A program made the translations under genes and the position numbers. The notes below the pieces were generated by a model, which was not told the origin of the DNA, made no database searches, and was given only the letters and a program-made list of their open reading frames with translations. 13,472 nt of DNA from Casp-actino8 sp037147055 (lineage in GTDB: Bacteria > Actinomycetota > Acidimicrobiia > Acidimicrobiales > Ilumatobacteraceae): NCBI GenBank assembly GCA_037147055.1, contig JBAWVW010000052.1, forward strand, positions 1 through 13,472, given 5' to 3'. Shown here piece after piece: positions 1 through 7,694 of the stretch; position 1 is the first letter of the stretch, and every line of letters starts with the position of its first letter.

Positions 1-801
1 ATGAAAATTGAAGAACTGTTTTCAGTACAAGGTAAAATCGCTCTCGTCACTGGTGGGTCACGCGGAATCGGCGAGATGATCTCCGCCGGATTCTTAACGA
101 ATGGCGTGAAGGTTTATATCAGTTCACGCAAGAAGGATCAGTGCGACGCCACGGCTACACGTTTGTCGGAAACCTATGGCGCCGAATGTATTTCAATTCC
201 TGCCAACTTGTCTGAGTTGAGTGGCATCGAGTCACTGGTGGCGGCTCTGTCTGAACGCGAAGATCATCTTGATATTTTGGTGAATAATGCTGGCGTGGCA
301 TGGGGTGCTCCACTCGAGGAGTTCCCCGAAGTTGGCTGGGACAAAGTATTCGACACAAACGTCAAAGGTGTTTTCTTCTTAACTCAAAAATTGCTGCCGC
401 TTCTTGAAGCGAATGCGACGAAGGAAGACCCAGCACGAATCATCAATATTGGTTCAATTGACGGCATTCGCACTCCGATGTTCGATACACATTCGTACGG
501 TCCATCAAAGGCCGCTCTTCATACATTGACGACACAAATGGCAGCGAAGTTGGTCAAGCGCAACATCATTGCCAACGCCATTGCGCCTGGACCTTTTCCG
601 ACCTACATGCTCAGCACTGGTATTGGCACGGGTGGTGACGTGGAAGGAACCGACTGGGACGCATTGGGTCGAGGTAACCCGCGCAAGCGTGTAGGAACCC
701 CACAAGATATTGCAGGTTTGGCCATCTTTTTGAGTTCACGAGCGGGAGCGTTCACTGTCGGCGAGGTCATTAAGTGTGATGGTGGACAAGCCAATTCGTA
801 A
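1..801 (+). CDS. Short-chain dehydrogenase/reductase, RhlG-like (beta-ketoacyl reductase type)
   Basis: A 266-residue classical SDR, a cytoplasmic NAD(P)(H)-dependent oxidoreductase of usual family length. The cofactor motif TGGSRGIG is at residues 17-24 and NNAG at 95-98. The catalytic set is Asn120, Ser152, Tyr166 and Lys170 (YGPSK). The PG motif after strand 6 is at 196-197, and the end has the usual C-terminal CDGG. The Arg-Lys pair after strand 2 (SSRKK, 41-45) suggests NADP(H) preference. From memory the wording (GRIALVTGGSRGIG-like start, PARIINIGS, SYGPSKAALH) is close to Pseudomonas RhlG, a 3-oxoacyl reductase, so a ketoacyl or similar ketone/alcohol substrate is likely but not proven. 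The ATG is the first base of the window, so any upstream RBS is not visible. Its TAA stop abuts the GTG start of the acyltransferase, implying co-transcription. Confidence 0.9.
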   Translation: MKIEELFSVQGKIALVTGGSRGIGEMISAGFLTNGVKVYISSRKKDQCDATATRLSETYGAECISIPANLSELSGIESLVAALSEREDHLDILVNNAGVAWGAPLEEFPEVGWDKVFDTNVKGVFFLTQKLLPLLEANATKEDPARIINIGSIDGIRTPMFDTHSYGPSKAALHTLTTQMAAKLVKRNIIANAIAPGPFPTYMLSTGIGTGGDVEGTDWDALGRGNPRKRVGTPQDIAGLAIFLSSRAGAFTVGEVIKCDGGQANS

Positions 802-2712
802 GTGAGCACTTCAAGCGCGACGACCTCAGCGGTACGCCTGCAATATGAGCCAGCTATTGACGGCTTACGTTGTGTGGCGGTTTGTTTGGTGCTTTTGTTT
901 CACGGGGGATGGTCGTTATTTTCTGGTGGCTATGTTGGCGTTTCACTCTTTTTCACATTGTCGGGATTTCTCATCACGTCACTACTCGTTGTTGAATACG
1001 AGACGAATAACAAAATTTCACTGAGAGCGTTTTATTCGCGGCGGGTAAGACGTTTGTTGCCAGCCAGTCTGTTTTGTTTGATACTGGTGTCGATCGCGGC
1101 TTGGCAGAATAAATTTTCTGGCAGTGTTGATGTGCGCGGTGATGTCATTGCTTCGGCGTTACAGGTTGCCAACTGGCGGGATCTGGCGCAAGGGCAGTCT
1201 TACGGTGAACTTATCGGGGCTGCACAACCCGGGCCACTGGATCACTTTTGGTCACTGTCAGTTGAAGAACAATTTTATTGGTTATGGCCGGTTGCGATGT
1301 TGTGGGTTGTGCGTCTAGGCAAAACTCATGAATCCCGCAGTCGCTCTGTGTATTCCTTGACGGGATTAGCAATGATCGCTGCCCCAGTCATTGCTTGGGT
1401 GTGGGGTGACAATGCTGCTTATTGGTCAACACCAGCACGATTTGGGGAAATTCTTGTTGGTGCATCGTTGGCGATGTGGGTCAGGCAACCTCGTCGCCAG
1501 CGAACGTACTGGTCGCTCTGGGGATGGCTCGGTCTTTTAGTTGTGTTGATATCAGCCGTGACTTGGTCGAGTAGTTCCGGTCCGGCGTATCACGGACTTT
1601 TACCGTTGTTCGCCGTTGCCAGTGCTGGAACAATTCTTGGAGCAATATCGCTGGGGTCATTTCGTAACATTTTGTCAGCGCGACCATGTGTTGAGATCGG
1701 TCGTCGCAGTTATGGCATTTACCTTTTCCATTGGCCGGTCTTTGTGCTGGTCACTGATCGGACATTTGATATCTCGCGCTATGCCCTCTTCACTATTCGT
1801 TGCGTGATCACTTTCGCTATTGCTGGACTGTCATTTGCATTCTTTGAACAACCCATTCGTCGTCGCGTCATGTCACATAAGCGAACCTTTGCTTATGCCG
1901 CTGCCGTGACAAGTGCATTGACCATTGGGGCACTTGTATTTATTCCGCGCGACCAAGCACTTTTTGCTAGCGCAGTTGAAACGGGCTCAGTGTCGTTAGC
2001 AGAGAATGAAAAACCTGGGTCTGGTTCACTGGGAACTGATGGTACGCAATCGCCGTTGAGGATAGTGATATTGGGCGATTCAACAGCGGTGGCGTTGAGT
2101 AGTGGGCTGGTGTCGTGGGCGACGGATGATTTGACTCGCGCCCGAGTAGCAGTGGTGGCGCGTACCGCTTGTGGTTTTGCGCGGGCGACTTCGATTGAAG
2201 ACAACATGGGGGGATTTCGAAGAGACTGCGATCAGGCGCTTGGCCCCAATCTTGATGCTGCACTTAAATTACATCCAGAGGTGGCGGTGTTGATGGTCGG
2301 GTTGGCCGACAGTGGACCTTTAACTTGGGCAAAACAGGAGGGGTCGTTGAAGCCCAGTGATCCCGCCTTCATTGCTCACCTTAAAGAGGATTACTACTCG
2401 TTGATTGAGCAGTTGCGTGATGCGGGCGTGAACCGCGTTGTGTGGCTGCTCGTTCCGGCGCCGACATCGTGGTGGCTGGGAAATCTTGGACACGCTCCAG
2501 ATTCACTACGTACCGACATCACCAATCAATTGATTCTGAATACAGCGAAAGAATTCCATGGCTTTATTGAAGCGATCCGTCTTGACGAATGGCTGGGCGC
2601 TCGTGAGGAGGGCGAAAATCGGGAGTGGCGACCTGATGGGTTGCACCTTTCCCCAGAGTCAGCAAAACGCGTCATGGACGAGTTTCTGGGTCGGATTTTG
2701 GTTCATAATTAG
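802..2712 (+). CDS. Membrane O-acyltransferase (acyltransferase 3 / OafA family) with C-terminal SGNH domain
   Basis: A 636-residue two-domain protein that probably transfers an acyl (often acetyl) group onto a surface polysaccharide, lipid or other envelope substrate. Residues about 15-380 are an AT3 membrane domain. It contains the DGLR entry motif (20-23), the catalytic-type His34 in LLFHGG, a GGYVGVSLFFTLSGFLIT segment, basic RRVRRLLPA (80-88), FWSLSVEEQFYWLWP (149-163), and SYGIYLFHWP near 303-312. About ten hydrophobic helices can be seen. A Gly/Ser-rich linker (about 395-418) leads to a periplasm-facing SGNH domain with block I GDS at 425-427 and the block V Asp612-x-x-His615 pair. The start is GTG, directly after the previous TAA. 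There is no ATG in frame upstream of the conserved DGLR motif, which supports the GTG. No strong Shine-Dalgarno lies at normal distance, so translation probably depends on termination of the SDR gene. The substrate cannot be told from sequence. Confidence 0.9.
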   Translation: MSTSSATTSAVRLQYEPAIDGLRCVAVCLVLLFHGGWSLFSGGYVGVSLFFTLSGFLITSLLVVEYETNNKISLRAFYSRRVRRLLPASLFCLILVSIAAWQNKFSGSVDVRGDVIASALQVANWRDLAQGQSYGELIGAAQPGPLDHFWSLSVEEQFYWLWPVAMLWVVRLGKTHESRSRSVYSLTGLAMIAAPVIAWVWGDNAAYWSTPARFGEILVGASLAMWVRQPRRQRTYWSLWGWLGLLVVLISAVTWSSSSGPAYHGLLPLFAVASAGTILGAISLGSFRNILSARPCVEIGRRSYGIYLFHWPVFVLVTDRTFDISRYALFTIRCVITFAIAGLSFAFFEQPIRRRVMSHKRTFAYAAAVTSALTIGALVFIPRDQALFASAVETGSVSLAENEKPGSGSLGTDGTQSPLRIVILGDSTAVALSSGLVSWATDDLTRARVAVVARTACGFARATSIEDNMGGFRRDCDQALGPNLDAALKLHPEVAVLMVGLADSGPLTWAKQEGSLKPSDPAFIAHLKEDYYSLIEQLRDAGVNRVVWLLVPAPTSWWLGNLGHAPDSLRTDITNQLILNTAKEFHGFIEAIRLDEWLGAREEGENREWRPDGLHLSPESAKRVMDEFLGRILVHN

Positions 2713-2720
2713 TGTTCGTA

Positions 2721-2760
2721 GCGACCCAGAATATCCTGTATCTGAGCGTCTTTGTTTTTT
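2721..2760 (+). terminator. Weak candidate intrinsic terminator after the acyltransferase gene
   Basis: A short interrupted hairpin (CAGA at 2727-2730 pairing with TCTG at 2741-2744, plus GAC at 2723-2725 with GTC at 2748-2750) is followed by a T-rich run at 2751-2760 with nine T in ten. The T tract is convincing but the stem is imperfect and not GC-rich. It would end the SDR/acyltransferase transcript before the transporter operon. Confidence 0.3.
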
Positions 2761-2828
2761 GTAAACGCAATCTGTATGTCTTGTGTGGACTGTTCATCCA
2801 AGGGCCGTGTGGCGACTAAGGTATGAAA

Positions 2829-2849
2829 GTCGGTTGACCCTAAACCGAC
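2829..2849 (+). promoter_or_regulatory. 7-bp inverted repeat in the leader of the transporter operon (candidate operator or leader hairpin)
   Basis: GTCGGTT at 2829-2835 and AACCGAC at 2843-2849 are perfect inverted repeats separated by 7 bases. They sit within the 153-bp gap (2713-2865) upstream of the lipoprotein gene and end two bases before the purine-rich AAGGGAGGA. The symmetric half-sites could bind a dimeric regulator. As RNA the structure would form a small stem next to the ribosome binding site. No convincing -35/-10 pair was found in the gap, so the promoter position is unknown. No regulator gene is adjacent. Confidence 0.4.
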
Positions 2850-2851
2850 CT

Positions 2852-2860
2852 AAGGGAGGA
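2852..2860 (+). promoter_or_regulatory. Strong Shine-Dalgarno site of the lipoprotein gene
   Basis: AAGGGAGGA contains GGAGG at 2855-2859, six bases before the ATG at 2866. It is the best ribosome binding site in the window, as expected for an importer lipoprotein made in excess over its membrane partners, and it fixes the start codon. Confidence 0.8.
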
Positions 2861-2865
2861 AAAAT

Positions 2866-4035
2866 ATGAAAAGGATGACTAAGGGCAAATTTGCCCCAGT
2901 TTTGCTAGTCGCAGCACTTGGTCTTGCGGCCTGTGGTTCGGACAGCAATTCGTCGAGCACTGAAGCACCAGCAACTGATGCACCTACGACTGACGCGAAA
3001 GTCATTGACTGCGCACCAAAAGAAGGCCCATTAAAGGCTGCTTGGGTGTATGTCGGCCCCGCTAATGATGGTGGTTGGTCGCAAGCTCATGACGAAGGTC
3101 GCCAGTTAGTTCAAGAGCACTTTGGTGACAAGGTCGTAACAACATTCAAGGAGAGCGTTCCAGAAGGCCCAGATGTAGCACAGGCTGTTGAGGATCTCAT
3201 CGCTGACGGTAATACTGTCATCTTTGGTACCTCTTTTGGATTCCAAGATGCTTTTGTTGCGGAAGCCGCAGCGCACCCCGATGTTTGTTTTGAATTCGCA
3301 ACTGGTTACAAGAAGTCAGACAACATGGCACAGTTCTACGGTGCTGCTGAAGATACTGACTACCTAACTGGTATGGCAGCAGGTGCTGCATCTAAGACTG
3401 GCAAGCTTGGCTATCTCGCCTCGTTCCCGATCCCTGAGGTCGTACGCGGAGTGAATGCTTGGACGATGGGTGTCAGGGCTACAAATCCCGAGGCCACCGT
3501 CAAGGTCATTTGGTTGAACACATGGTTCGACCCAGCCGCTGAGCGTAAGGCTGCCGAAGCTCTCATCGCCGAAGGCGTTGACGTGCTTGGTCAAAAGGGT
3601 GTCGACTCACCCGCCACTGGTGATGCTGCGCAGGCCGCTGAAGGTGTGGCATGGGCTGGATACAACACAGACCAGAGCGTTAACTACCCAACTGTGTGGT
3701 TGACCTCAACCGTCTATAACTGGGATGTCTACGAAATTCCACGACTCCAGCAAGTACTTGACGGCACCTGGACTTCAGGTGACTATTACGGCAACCTAGG
3801 AGACGGATTCGTCACCTTGGCACCGTATGGTGATCTGGTATCTGAGGAAACACGTGCGCTGATTGATGCCAAGAAGGCTGAACTTGCAGCCGCTCCTGGT
3901 TCGCAGTTCACTGGTCCAATCAATGACAACGCAGGCAATGAAGTATTAGCCGCAGGAGTCAGCCATACCTTTGGCGAGCTCATGTCAATGGCTTACCTCG
4001 TTGAAGGCGTTGAAGGAGAAATTCCAGCAGGCTGA
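2866..4035 (+). CDS. BMP-family (PnrA/NupN-like) ABC transporter substrate-binding lipoprotein
   Basis: A 389-residue extracytoplasmic binding lipoprotein. A basic N-terminus (KRMTKGK) and hydrophobic core precede the lipobox LAAC, with Cys23 as the lipidated residue. A linker rich in Ser, Thr, Pro and Asp (about 24-45) tethers it to the membrane. The rest is a periplasmic-binding-protein fold of the BMP (basic membrane protein) family: GPANDGGWSQAHDEG near 64-78 is the typical first ligand-binding segment, and the later GTSFGFQDA, GMAAGAAS and NTWFDPAAERKAAEALIAEGVDV stretches are family hallmarks. Characterised members (TmpC/PnrA, NupN) bind purine nucleosides. The exact ligand here is unknown, and a purine-like compound is the best guess. 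The following ATPase and two permeases complete the importer. A strong palindromic terminator right after the stop suggests it is expressed at a higher level than the other components. Confidence 0.93.
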   Translation: MKRMTKGKFAPVLLVAALGLAACGSDSNSSSTEAPATDAPTTDAKVIDCAPKEGPLKAAWVYVGPANDGGWSQAHDEGRQLVQEHFGDKVVTTFKESVPEGPDVAQAVEDLIADGNTVIFGTSFGFQDAFVAEAAAHPDVCFEFATGYKKSDNMAQFYGAAEDTDYLTGMAAGAASKTGKLGYLASFPIPEVVRGVNAWTMGVRATNPEATVKVIWLNTWFDPAAERKAAEALIAEGVDVLGQKGVDSPATGDAAQAAEGVAWAGYNTDQSVNYPTVWLTSTVYNWDVYEIPRLQQVLDGTWTSGDYYGNLGDGFVTLAPYGDLVSEETRALIDAKKAELAAAPGSQFTGPINDNAGNEVLAAGVSHTFGELMSMAYLVEGVEGEIPAG

Positions 4036-4059
4036 TTCACGACGTTAGTCATGATGTTG

Positions 4060-4093
4060 AAAGGGGGCGGGCTATATAGCCCGCCCCCTTTTT
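4060..4093 (+). terminator. Perfect palindromic intrinsic terminator/attenuator between lipoprotein and ATPase genes
   Basis: Bases 4060-4091 form a perfect palindrome with 16-base arms. The first arm is AAAGGGGGCGGGCTAT, and every base pairs symmetrically about 4075/4076. Since a hairpin needs a loop, the folded form would have about 13-14 pairs, mostly G-C. A run of five T (4089-4093) follows, and a short A run on the other side makes it potentially active in both directions. It starts 24 bases after the lipoprotein stop codon. The downstream genes clearly belong to the same transporter, so partial read-through and 3'-end protection of the lipoprotein message are likely. Confidence 0.85.
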
Positions 4094-4126
4094 CATCTAA
4101 TGTTGACGGAGTGCGTGGGGAGCGAA

Positions 4127-5638
4127 ATGACATCTGAGATAGCCGTCAAGATGACGGGAATAGTGAAAAAATTCCCAGGAGTTGTCGCTAATGACCACGT
4201 CAATCTAGAAATCATGGCTGGCGAGGTTCATGCCCTCCTTGGCGAGAATGGGGCAGGTAAGTCAACTTTGTCAAATATTCTCACTGGCTTGTATCGACAA
4301 GATGCGGGAATGATTGAGATCGGTGGCAAGAAAGTTGAATTCAACTCTCCTCGCGATGCGCTCAACGCTGGCATCGGCATGGTGCACCAACACTTCCGTT
4401 TGGTTTCCACATTTACTGTCGCCGAGAATGTCGTCCTTGGTGAGTCCGATTCATCGCTTTTCATGGATCACAAGGCAGTCGCGGCGCGGGTACAAGAACT
4501 CAGTGATCGTTATGGATTGGCCGTTGATCCAAGCGCGCGCATATGGCAACTCAGTGTTGGTGAACAGCAGCGCGTTGAAATTCTCAAAGTCCTGTACCGC
4601 GGTGCGCGTATTTTAATTCTTGATGAACCAACTGCCGTTCTCACTCCTATTGAGACGACTGAACTCTTCAAAACTTTGCGAGTGATGGTCTCCGAAGGTC
4701 GCGTCGTGATTTTCATTTCGCACAAGCTTGATGAAGTGATGGCTGTCAGCGACCGTGTCACCGTCTTGCGTGGTGGGCGGACAGTCGGCACTGTCAATAC
4801 GCGTGAAACTTCAACTACCGACCTCGCCAGCCTGATGGTAGGTCGTTCGGTCGAGTTCAATCGAGTCGTTCGTCAGACCCCAGCACATCGAGAAAAAACT
4901 GTTCTTGATGTGCGCGATCTTTGTGCCGCTGACGATCGTGGTCGGGTTGCCCTTGAATCCGTTTCGCTGAGTGTTTCGCCTGGTGAGATCGTCGGCATCG
5001 CTGGCGTTGCTGGTAATGGGCAGCGCGAACTTGCTGAAGTGATTTCTGGGATGCGCCCAATGACTTCAGGTTCAATCACTGTTGATGGAGAAAGTATTCA
5101 ATCGGGTCGAGCCCGATCAGCGATCGCCAAAGGCATTGCTCATGTTCCCGAAGATCGACTGCACACTGGTTTGGCATCGAATCATTCAGTTGAAGATAAT
5201 TTCGCTTTGAAAAATTACCGCGCAATGTCGCGATTTCGTATTTTGCAACGTCAGAAAATTCGCGATCAGTCAACCCATCTGATTGAGCACTATGACATTA
5301 AGACCCCAGGCTCTGATACTCCTGTTCGCTTATTGTCGGGCGGCAATGTACAAAAGGTTTTACTTGCCCGAGAATTTTCGGCATCACCAAAAGTGTTGAT
5401 TGCGGCTTCACCAACTCGCGGATTAGATGTGGGTGCCATTGAAACTGTCCGTGAACGTCTTGTGCAAGCCGCTGATAGTGGTGTTGGGGTATTACTGATC
5501 AGTGAAGATCTCGATGAGATTCTTTCTCTCGCTGATCGGATTTTGGTGATGTACGAAGGTCGTATTGTTGCTGAAGTAGAAGCCGCGCAAGCAGATCGCG
5601 CCCGTATTGGACTAACGATGGGTGGAATCACCGCATGA
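4127..5638 (+). CDS. ABC transporter ATP-binding protein with two nucleotide-binding domains (NupO/RbsA-like)
   Basis: The cytoplasmic ATPase subunit of the BMP-type importer, 503 residues from the chosen start, typical for this double-ABC family. The first domain is complete: Walker A GENGAGKST (39-47), Q-loop MVHQHF (86-91), signature LSVGEQQ (142-148), Walker B ILILDEP (162-168) and switch His199 in ISHK. The second domain is degenerate. The Walker A position reads GVAGNGQ (293-299) without GKS/T. The signature LSGGNVQ (403-409) is kept, but Walker B reads IAASPTRGLD (425-434) with no Asp-Glu pair, and the switch His is replaced by Glu in ISED. This asymmetry is usual in the family, so one functional ATP site is expected. 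The start was placed at the ATG at 4127 because GGGGAG (4117-4122) precedes it. A longer in-frame ATG at 4100 lies just after the terminator T run with no RBS. It overlaps the next gene by ATGA. Confidence 0.93.
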   Translation: MTSEIAVKMTGIVKKFPGVVANDHVNLEIMAGEVHALLGENGAGKSTLSNILTGLYRQDAGMIEIGGKKVEFNSPRDALNAGIGMVHQHFRLVSTFTVAENVVLGESDSSLFMDHKAVAARVQELSDRYGLAVDPSARIWQLSVGEQQRVEILKVLYRGARILILDEPTAVLTPIETTELFKTLRVMVSEGRVVIFISHKLDEVMAVSDRVTVLRGGRTVGTVNTRETSTTDLASLMVGRSVEFNRVVRQTPAHREKTVLDVRDLCAADDRGRVALESVSLSVSPGEIVGIAGVAGNGQRELAEVISGMRPMTSGSITVDGESIQSGRARSAIAKGIAHVPEDRLHTGLASNHSVEDNFALKNYRAMSRFRILQRQKIRDQSTHLIEHYDIKTPGSDTPVRLLSGGNVQKVLLAREFSASPKVLIAASPTRGLDVGAIETVRERLVQAADSGVGVLLISEDLDEILSLADRILVMYEGRIVAEVEAAQADRARIGLTMGGITA

Positions 5639-6735
5639 GAAGTTTAGTTCGACTTGAACGCCGATTAGAGCAGCCGAAATGGCTGAATTGGGTTGTTCCC
5701 CTTGCTTCGCTTGTTGCCGCACTGATCTTGGGAGCACTCGTTTTATGGATCACTGGTAAAAATCCTTTTGATGTGTATCAACGAATCTTTGAGCGAGGTT
5801 TTGCGGGAAAGCGAGCCTTCTCTGGAGCCCTAGAAATGGCCACGCCCCTTGCCTTCACCGGATTATGTGCAGCCGTTGCCTTCCGTATGGGTCTCGTCAA
5901 CATTGGTGGTGAAGGTCAGTTCTATATGGGAGCAGTGGGAGCATCGTATGTGGGCATCTCACTTGGTGGATCGCCCACGGGTATCACGATCATTCTGATG
6001 TGTCTTGGAGGCATGGTCTTCGGTTCTGTGTATGCAGCCATAGTTGGTGTTTTGCGTGCCCGATTCAACACCAACGAAATCATTACGTCTTTAATGATGA
6101 ATTATCTTGCGGCAATCTTTTTGAATTATTTGATCTTTAACTCCAAGTCTTTTTGGCGTGATCCTGATTCGCCACAGTTTCCTAAAGGAAAAACGCTCAA
6201 CGCTCGCGCGGACTGGAACACGTACTCCATCTTCGGTGTCAACTTGCCGATTGCTTTTCTGATTGCGATCCTTGCGGGTTCCGTAGTGTGGGTGTTATAC
6301 AAGCGCACACGTTTTGGATTCGAGGTTGGTGTGCTCGCAGATTCACCCAAGGCTGCGCGTTATGCCGGCATTCGCACAACGTCCACAATCGTGATCGTCA
6401 TGGCGTTATCGGGTGCCTTAGCTGGTCTCGGTGGGGCCGCCGATGTGGGTAACTTTCGTGGCCTACTTGACGCCAAAGGTATTCAGATGGCGGGTTACGG
6501 ATACACGGGCATCGTTGTGGCCGCTCTGGCACGGCGCAATCCGTTAGTGACGGTGGTGGTGGCGATTTTCATTGGCGGTCTGACCAAGGCTGGCTACGCA
6601 CTGCAAGGGCCGGATTTCCCCAGTGGACTCGTAGGCACTTTGCAAGGATTGATTTTGTTTACTGCAGTTGCGGGAGAAATTTTGATTAAGTATCGCGTTC
6701 GCACGACACCTCGTCATAGTGAGGTCGTGGCCTGA
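5635..6735 (+). CDS. ABC transporter permease (NupP-like, BPD_transp_2 family)
   Basis: A 366-residue integral membrane subunit, one half of the translocation channel of the BMP-type importer. A basic N-terminus (RSLVRLERR) precedes a first long hydrophobic helix at about 17-40. The segment AFRMGLVNIGGEGQFYMGA at about 82-100 is the family signature, in which NIG-EGQ is strongly conserved. The Asn-Glu-Ile-Ile-Thr-Ser-Leu-Met-Met-Asn stretch near 146 and RYAGIRTTS near 242 are also typical, the latter region probably contacting the ATPase. Several further helices (about nine in all) are visible. Its ATG overlaps the ATPase stop as ATGA, and its own TGA shares one base with the ATG of the next permease, so translation of all three is coupled. 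The neighbouring lipoprotein points to nucleoside-like cargo. Confidence 0.92.
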   Translation: MRSLVRLERRLEQPKWLNWVVPLASLVAALILGALVLWITGKNPFDVYQRIFERGFAGKRAFSGALEMATPLAFTGLCAAVAFRMGLVNIGGEGQFYMGAVGASYVGISLGGSPTGITIILMCLGGMVFGSVYAAIVGVLRARFNTNEIITSLMMNYLAAIFLNYLIFNSKSFWRDPDSPQFPKGKTLNARADWNTYSIFGVNLPIAFLIAILAGSVVWVLYKRTRFGFEVGVLADSPKAARYAGIRTTSTIVIVMALSGALAGLGGAADVGNFRGLLDAKGIQMAGYGYTGIVVAALARRNPLVTVVVAIFIGGLTKAGYALQGPDFPSGLVGTLQGLILFTAVAGEILIKYRVRTTPRHSEVVA

Positions 6736-7694
6736 TGAACTCAAATATCTTTATCATCGTCATTGCTTCAGCAATTTTCTACGGCACTCCACTCTTCTTC
6801 GCTGCCCTCGGTGGAATTTTTACAGAACGTAGCGGCGTTCTTAACCTTGGTGTTGAAGGCACCATGCTAATTGGTGGCGTAATGGGGGCATGGACCTGTC
6901 TGCATGTAGGTGGTAGCGCTTGGTTCACGATCACCGCTTCTATTCTGATGGGCGCACTCGCCGGCGGACTTGTGTCAACTCTGCTGGCCTTCTTGTGCAT
7001 CACTCTGAAAACCAATCAAACAGTCGCTGGACTGTCAATTACTATTTTCGCGGGAACAGTTGGGCTGAGTAGTTATCTCGCCAACATTTGGAAGGTTTCC
7101 AAACAGCCAGTGCCACGGCCAATTCGTAATCTTGATGTGTTCGGGCTCTCTGATACGCCCATCGTCGGTCCGATTTTATTCCATCAAACTGCGCTGACTT
7201 ATGTGTCTTGGGTACTTGCGATTTTGGCGACGATCTATCTTTTCCATACGCGCATCGGATTACAACTGCGCGCTGTCGGTGAGTCCCCACAGACTGCCGA
7301 TGCGATGGGCATCAATGTTGTGAAATACCGCTACATACACACCATTTTCGGTGGGATGTTGGCGGGTGTTGGCGGTGTTTTTTATAGTTTGGCAATTGTT
7401 CCGTTGTGGGTTGACGGCATGACCAAGGGTGCTGGTTGGATTGCTATTGCCCTGGTGATTTTTGGTTTCTGGCGGCCGAGTTTGGCTCTTCTTGGGGCAT
7501 ACCTATTTGGTGCACTGCAGTCGCTTGGTAGCACTTTGAAGGCCCGCAATGTGCAGATCAGTGGAGACCTTCTTGATGCCTTACCGTTCTTCATGACGAT
7601 CGTGGTTTTGGTTTTGGTGTCAAGTCGCTTCGCTCATCGCAAACTGGGAGCACCTGCCGCCCTCGGTGTGCCTTATGAGCGAGAAGAGCGATGA
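6735..7694 (+). CDS. ABC transporter permease (NupQ-like, BPD_transp_2 family)
   Basis: A 319-residue second channel subunit of the same importer, slightly shorter than its partner as is usual for this pair. The hallmark LGGIFTERSGVLNLGVEGTMLIGG (about 25-48) is present, with the conserved Glu-Gly pair in GVEGTM. It is followed by alternating hydrophobic helices and the conserved RAVGESPQTADAMGINVVKYR region near 178-198, which in such permeases forms the cytoplasmic coupling segment. The C-terminus is basic and polar (ASSRFAHRKLG onwards), consistent with a cytoplasmic tail. The start codon overlaps the preceding stop by one base (TGATG), and the stop overlaps the next gene, a Rieske oxygenase, by four bases (ATGA). 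That second overlap places an enzyme inside the transporter operon and is the main hint to the cargo's fate. Confidence 0.92.
   Translation: MNSNIFIIVIASAIFYGTPLFFAALGGIFTERSGVLNLGVEGTMLIGGVMGAWTCLHVGGSAWFTITASILMGALAGGLVSTLLAFLCITLKTNQTVAGLSITIFAGTVGLSSYLANIWKVSKQPVPRPIRNLDVFGLSDTPIVGPILFHQTALTYVSWVLAILATIYLFHTRIGLQLRAVGESPQTADAMGINVVKYRYIHTIFGGMLAGVGGVFYSLAIVPLWVDGMTKGAGWIAIALVIFGFWRPSLALLGAYLFGALQSLGSTLKARNVQISGDLLDALPFFMTIVVLVLVSSRFAHRKLGAPAALGVPYEREER

Noticed and set aside
2713..2865. Possible purine riboswitch in the leader of the nucleoside-class importer
   Set aside because: No three-way-junction architecture or conserved purine-aptamer core could be found by eye; only the short inverted repeat at 2829-2849 and a T run stand out.
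4100..4126. Nine-residue N-terminal extension of the ATPase from an ATG at 4100
   Set aside because: It begins directly after the terminator T run with no ribosome binding site, whereas GGGGAG precedes the ATG at 4127 and conserved sequence begins only after that.
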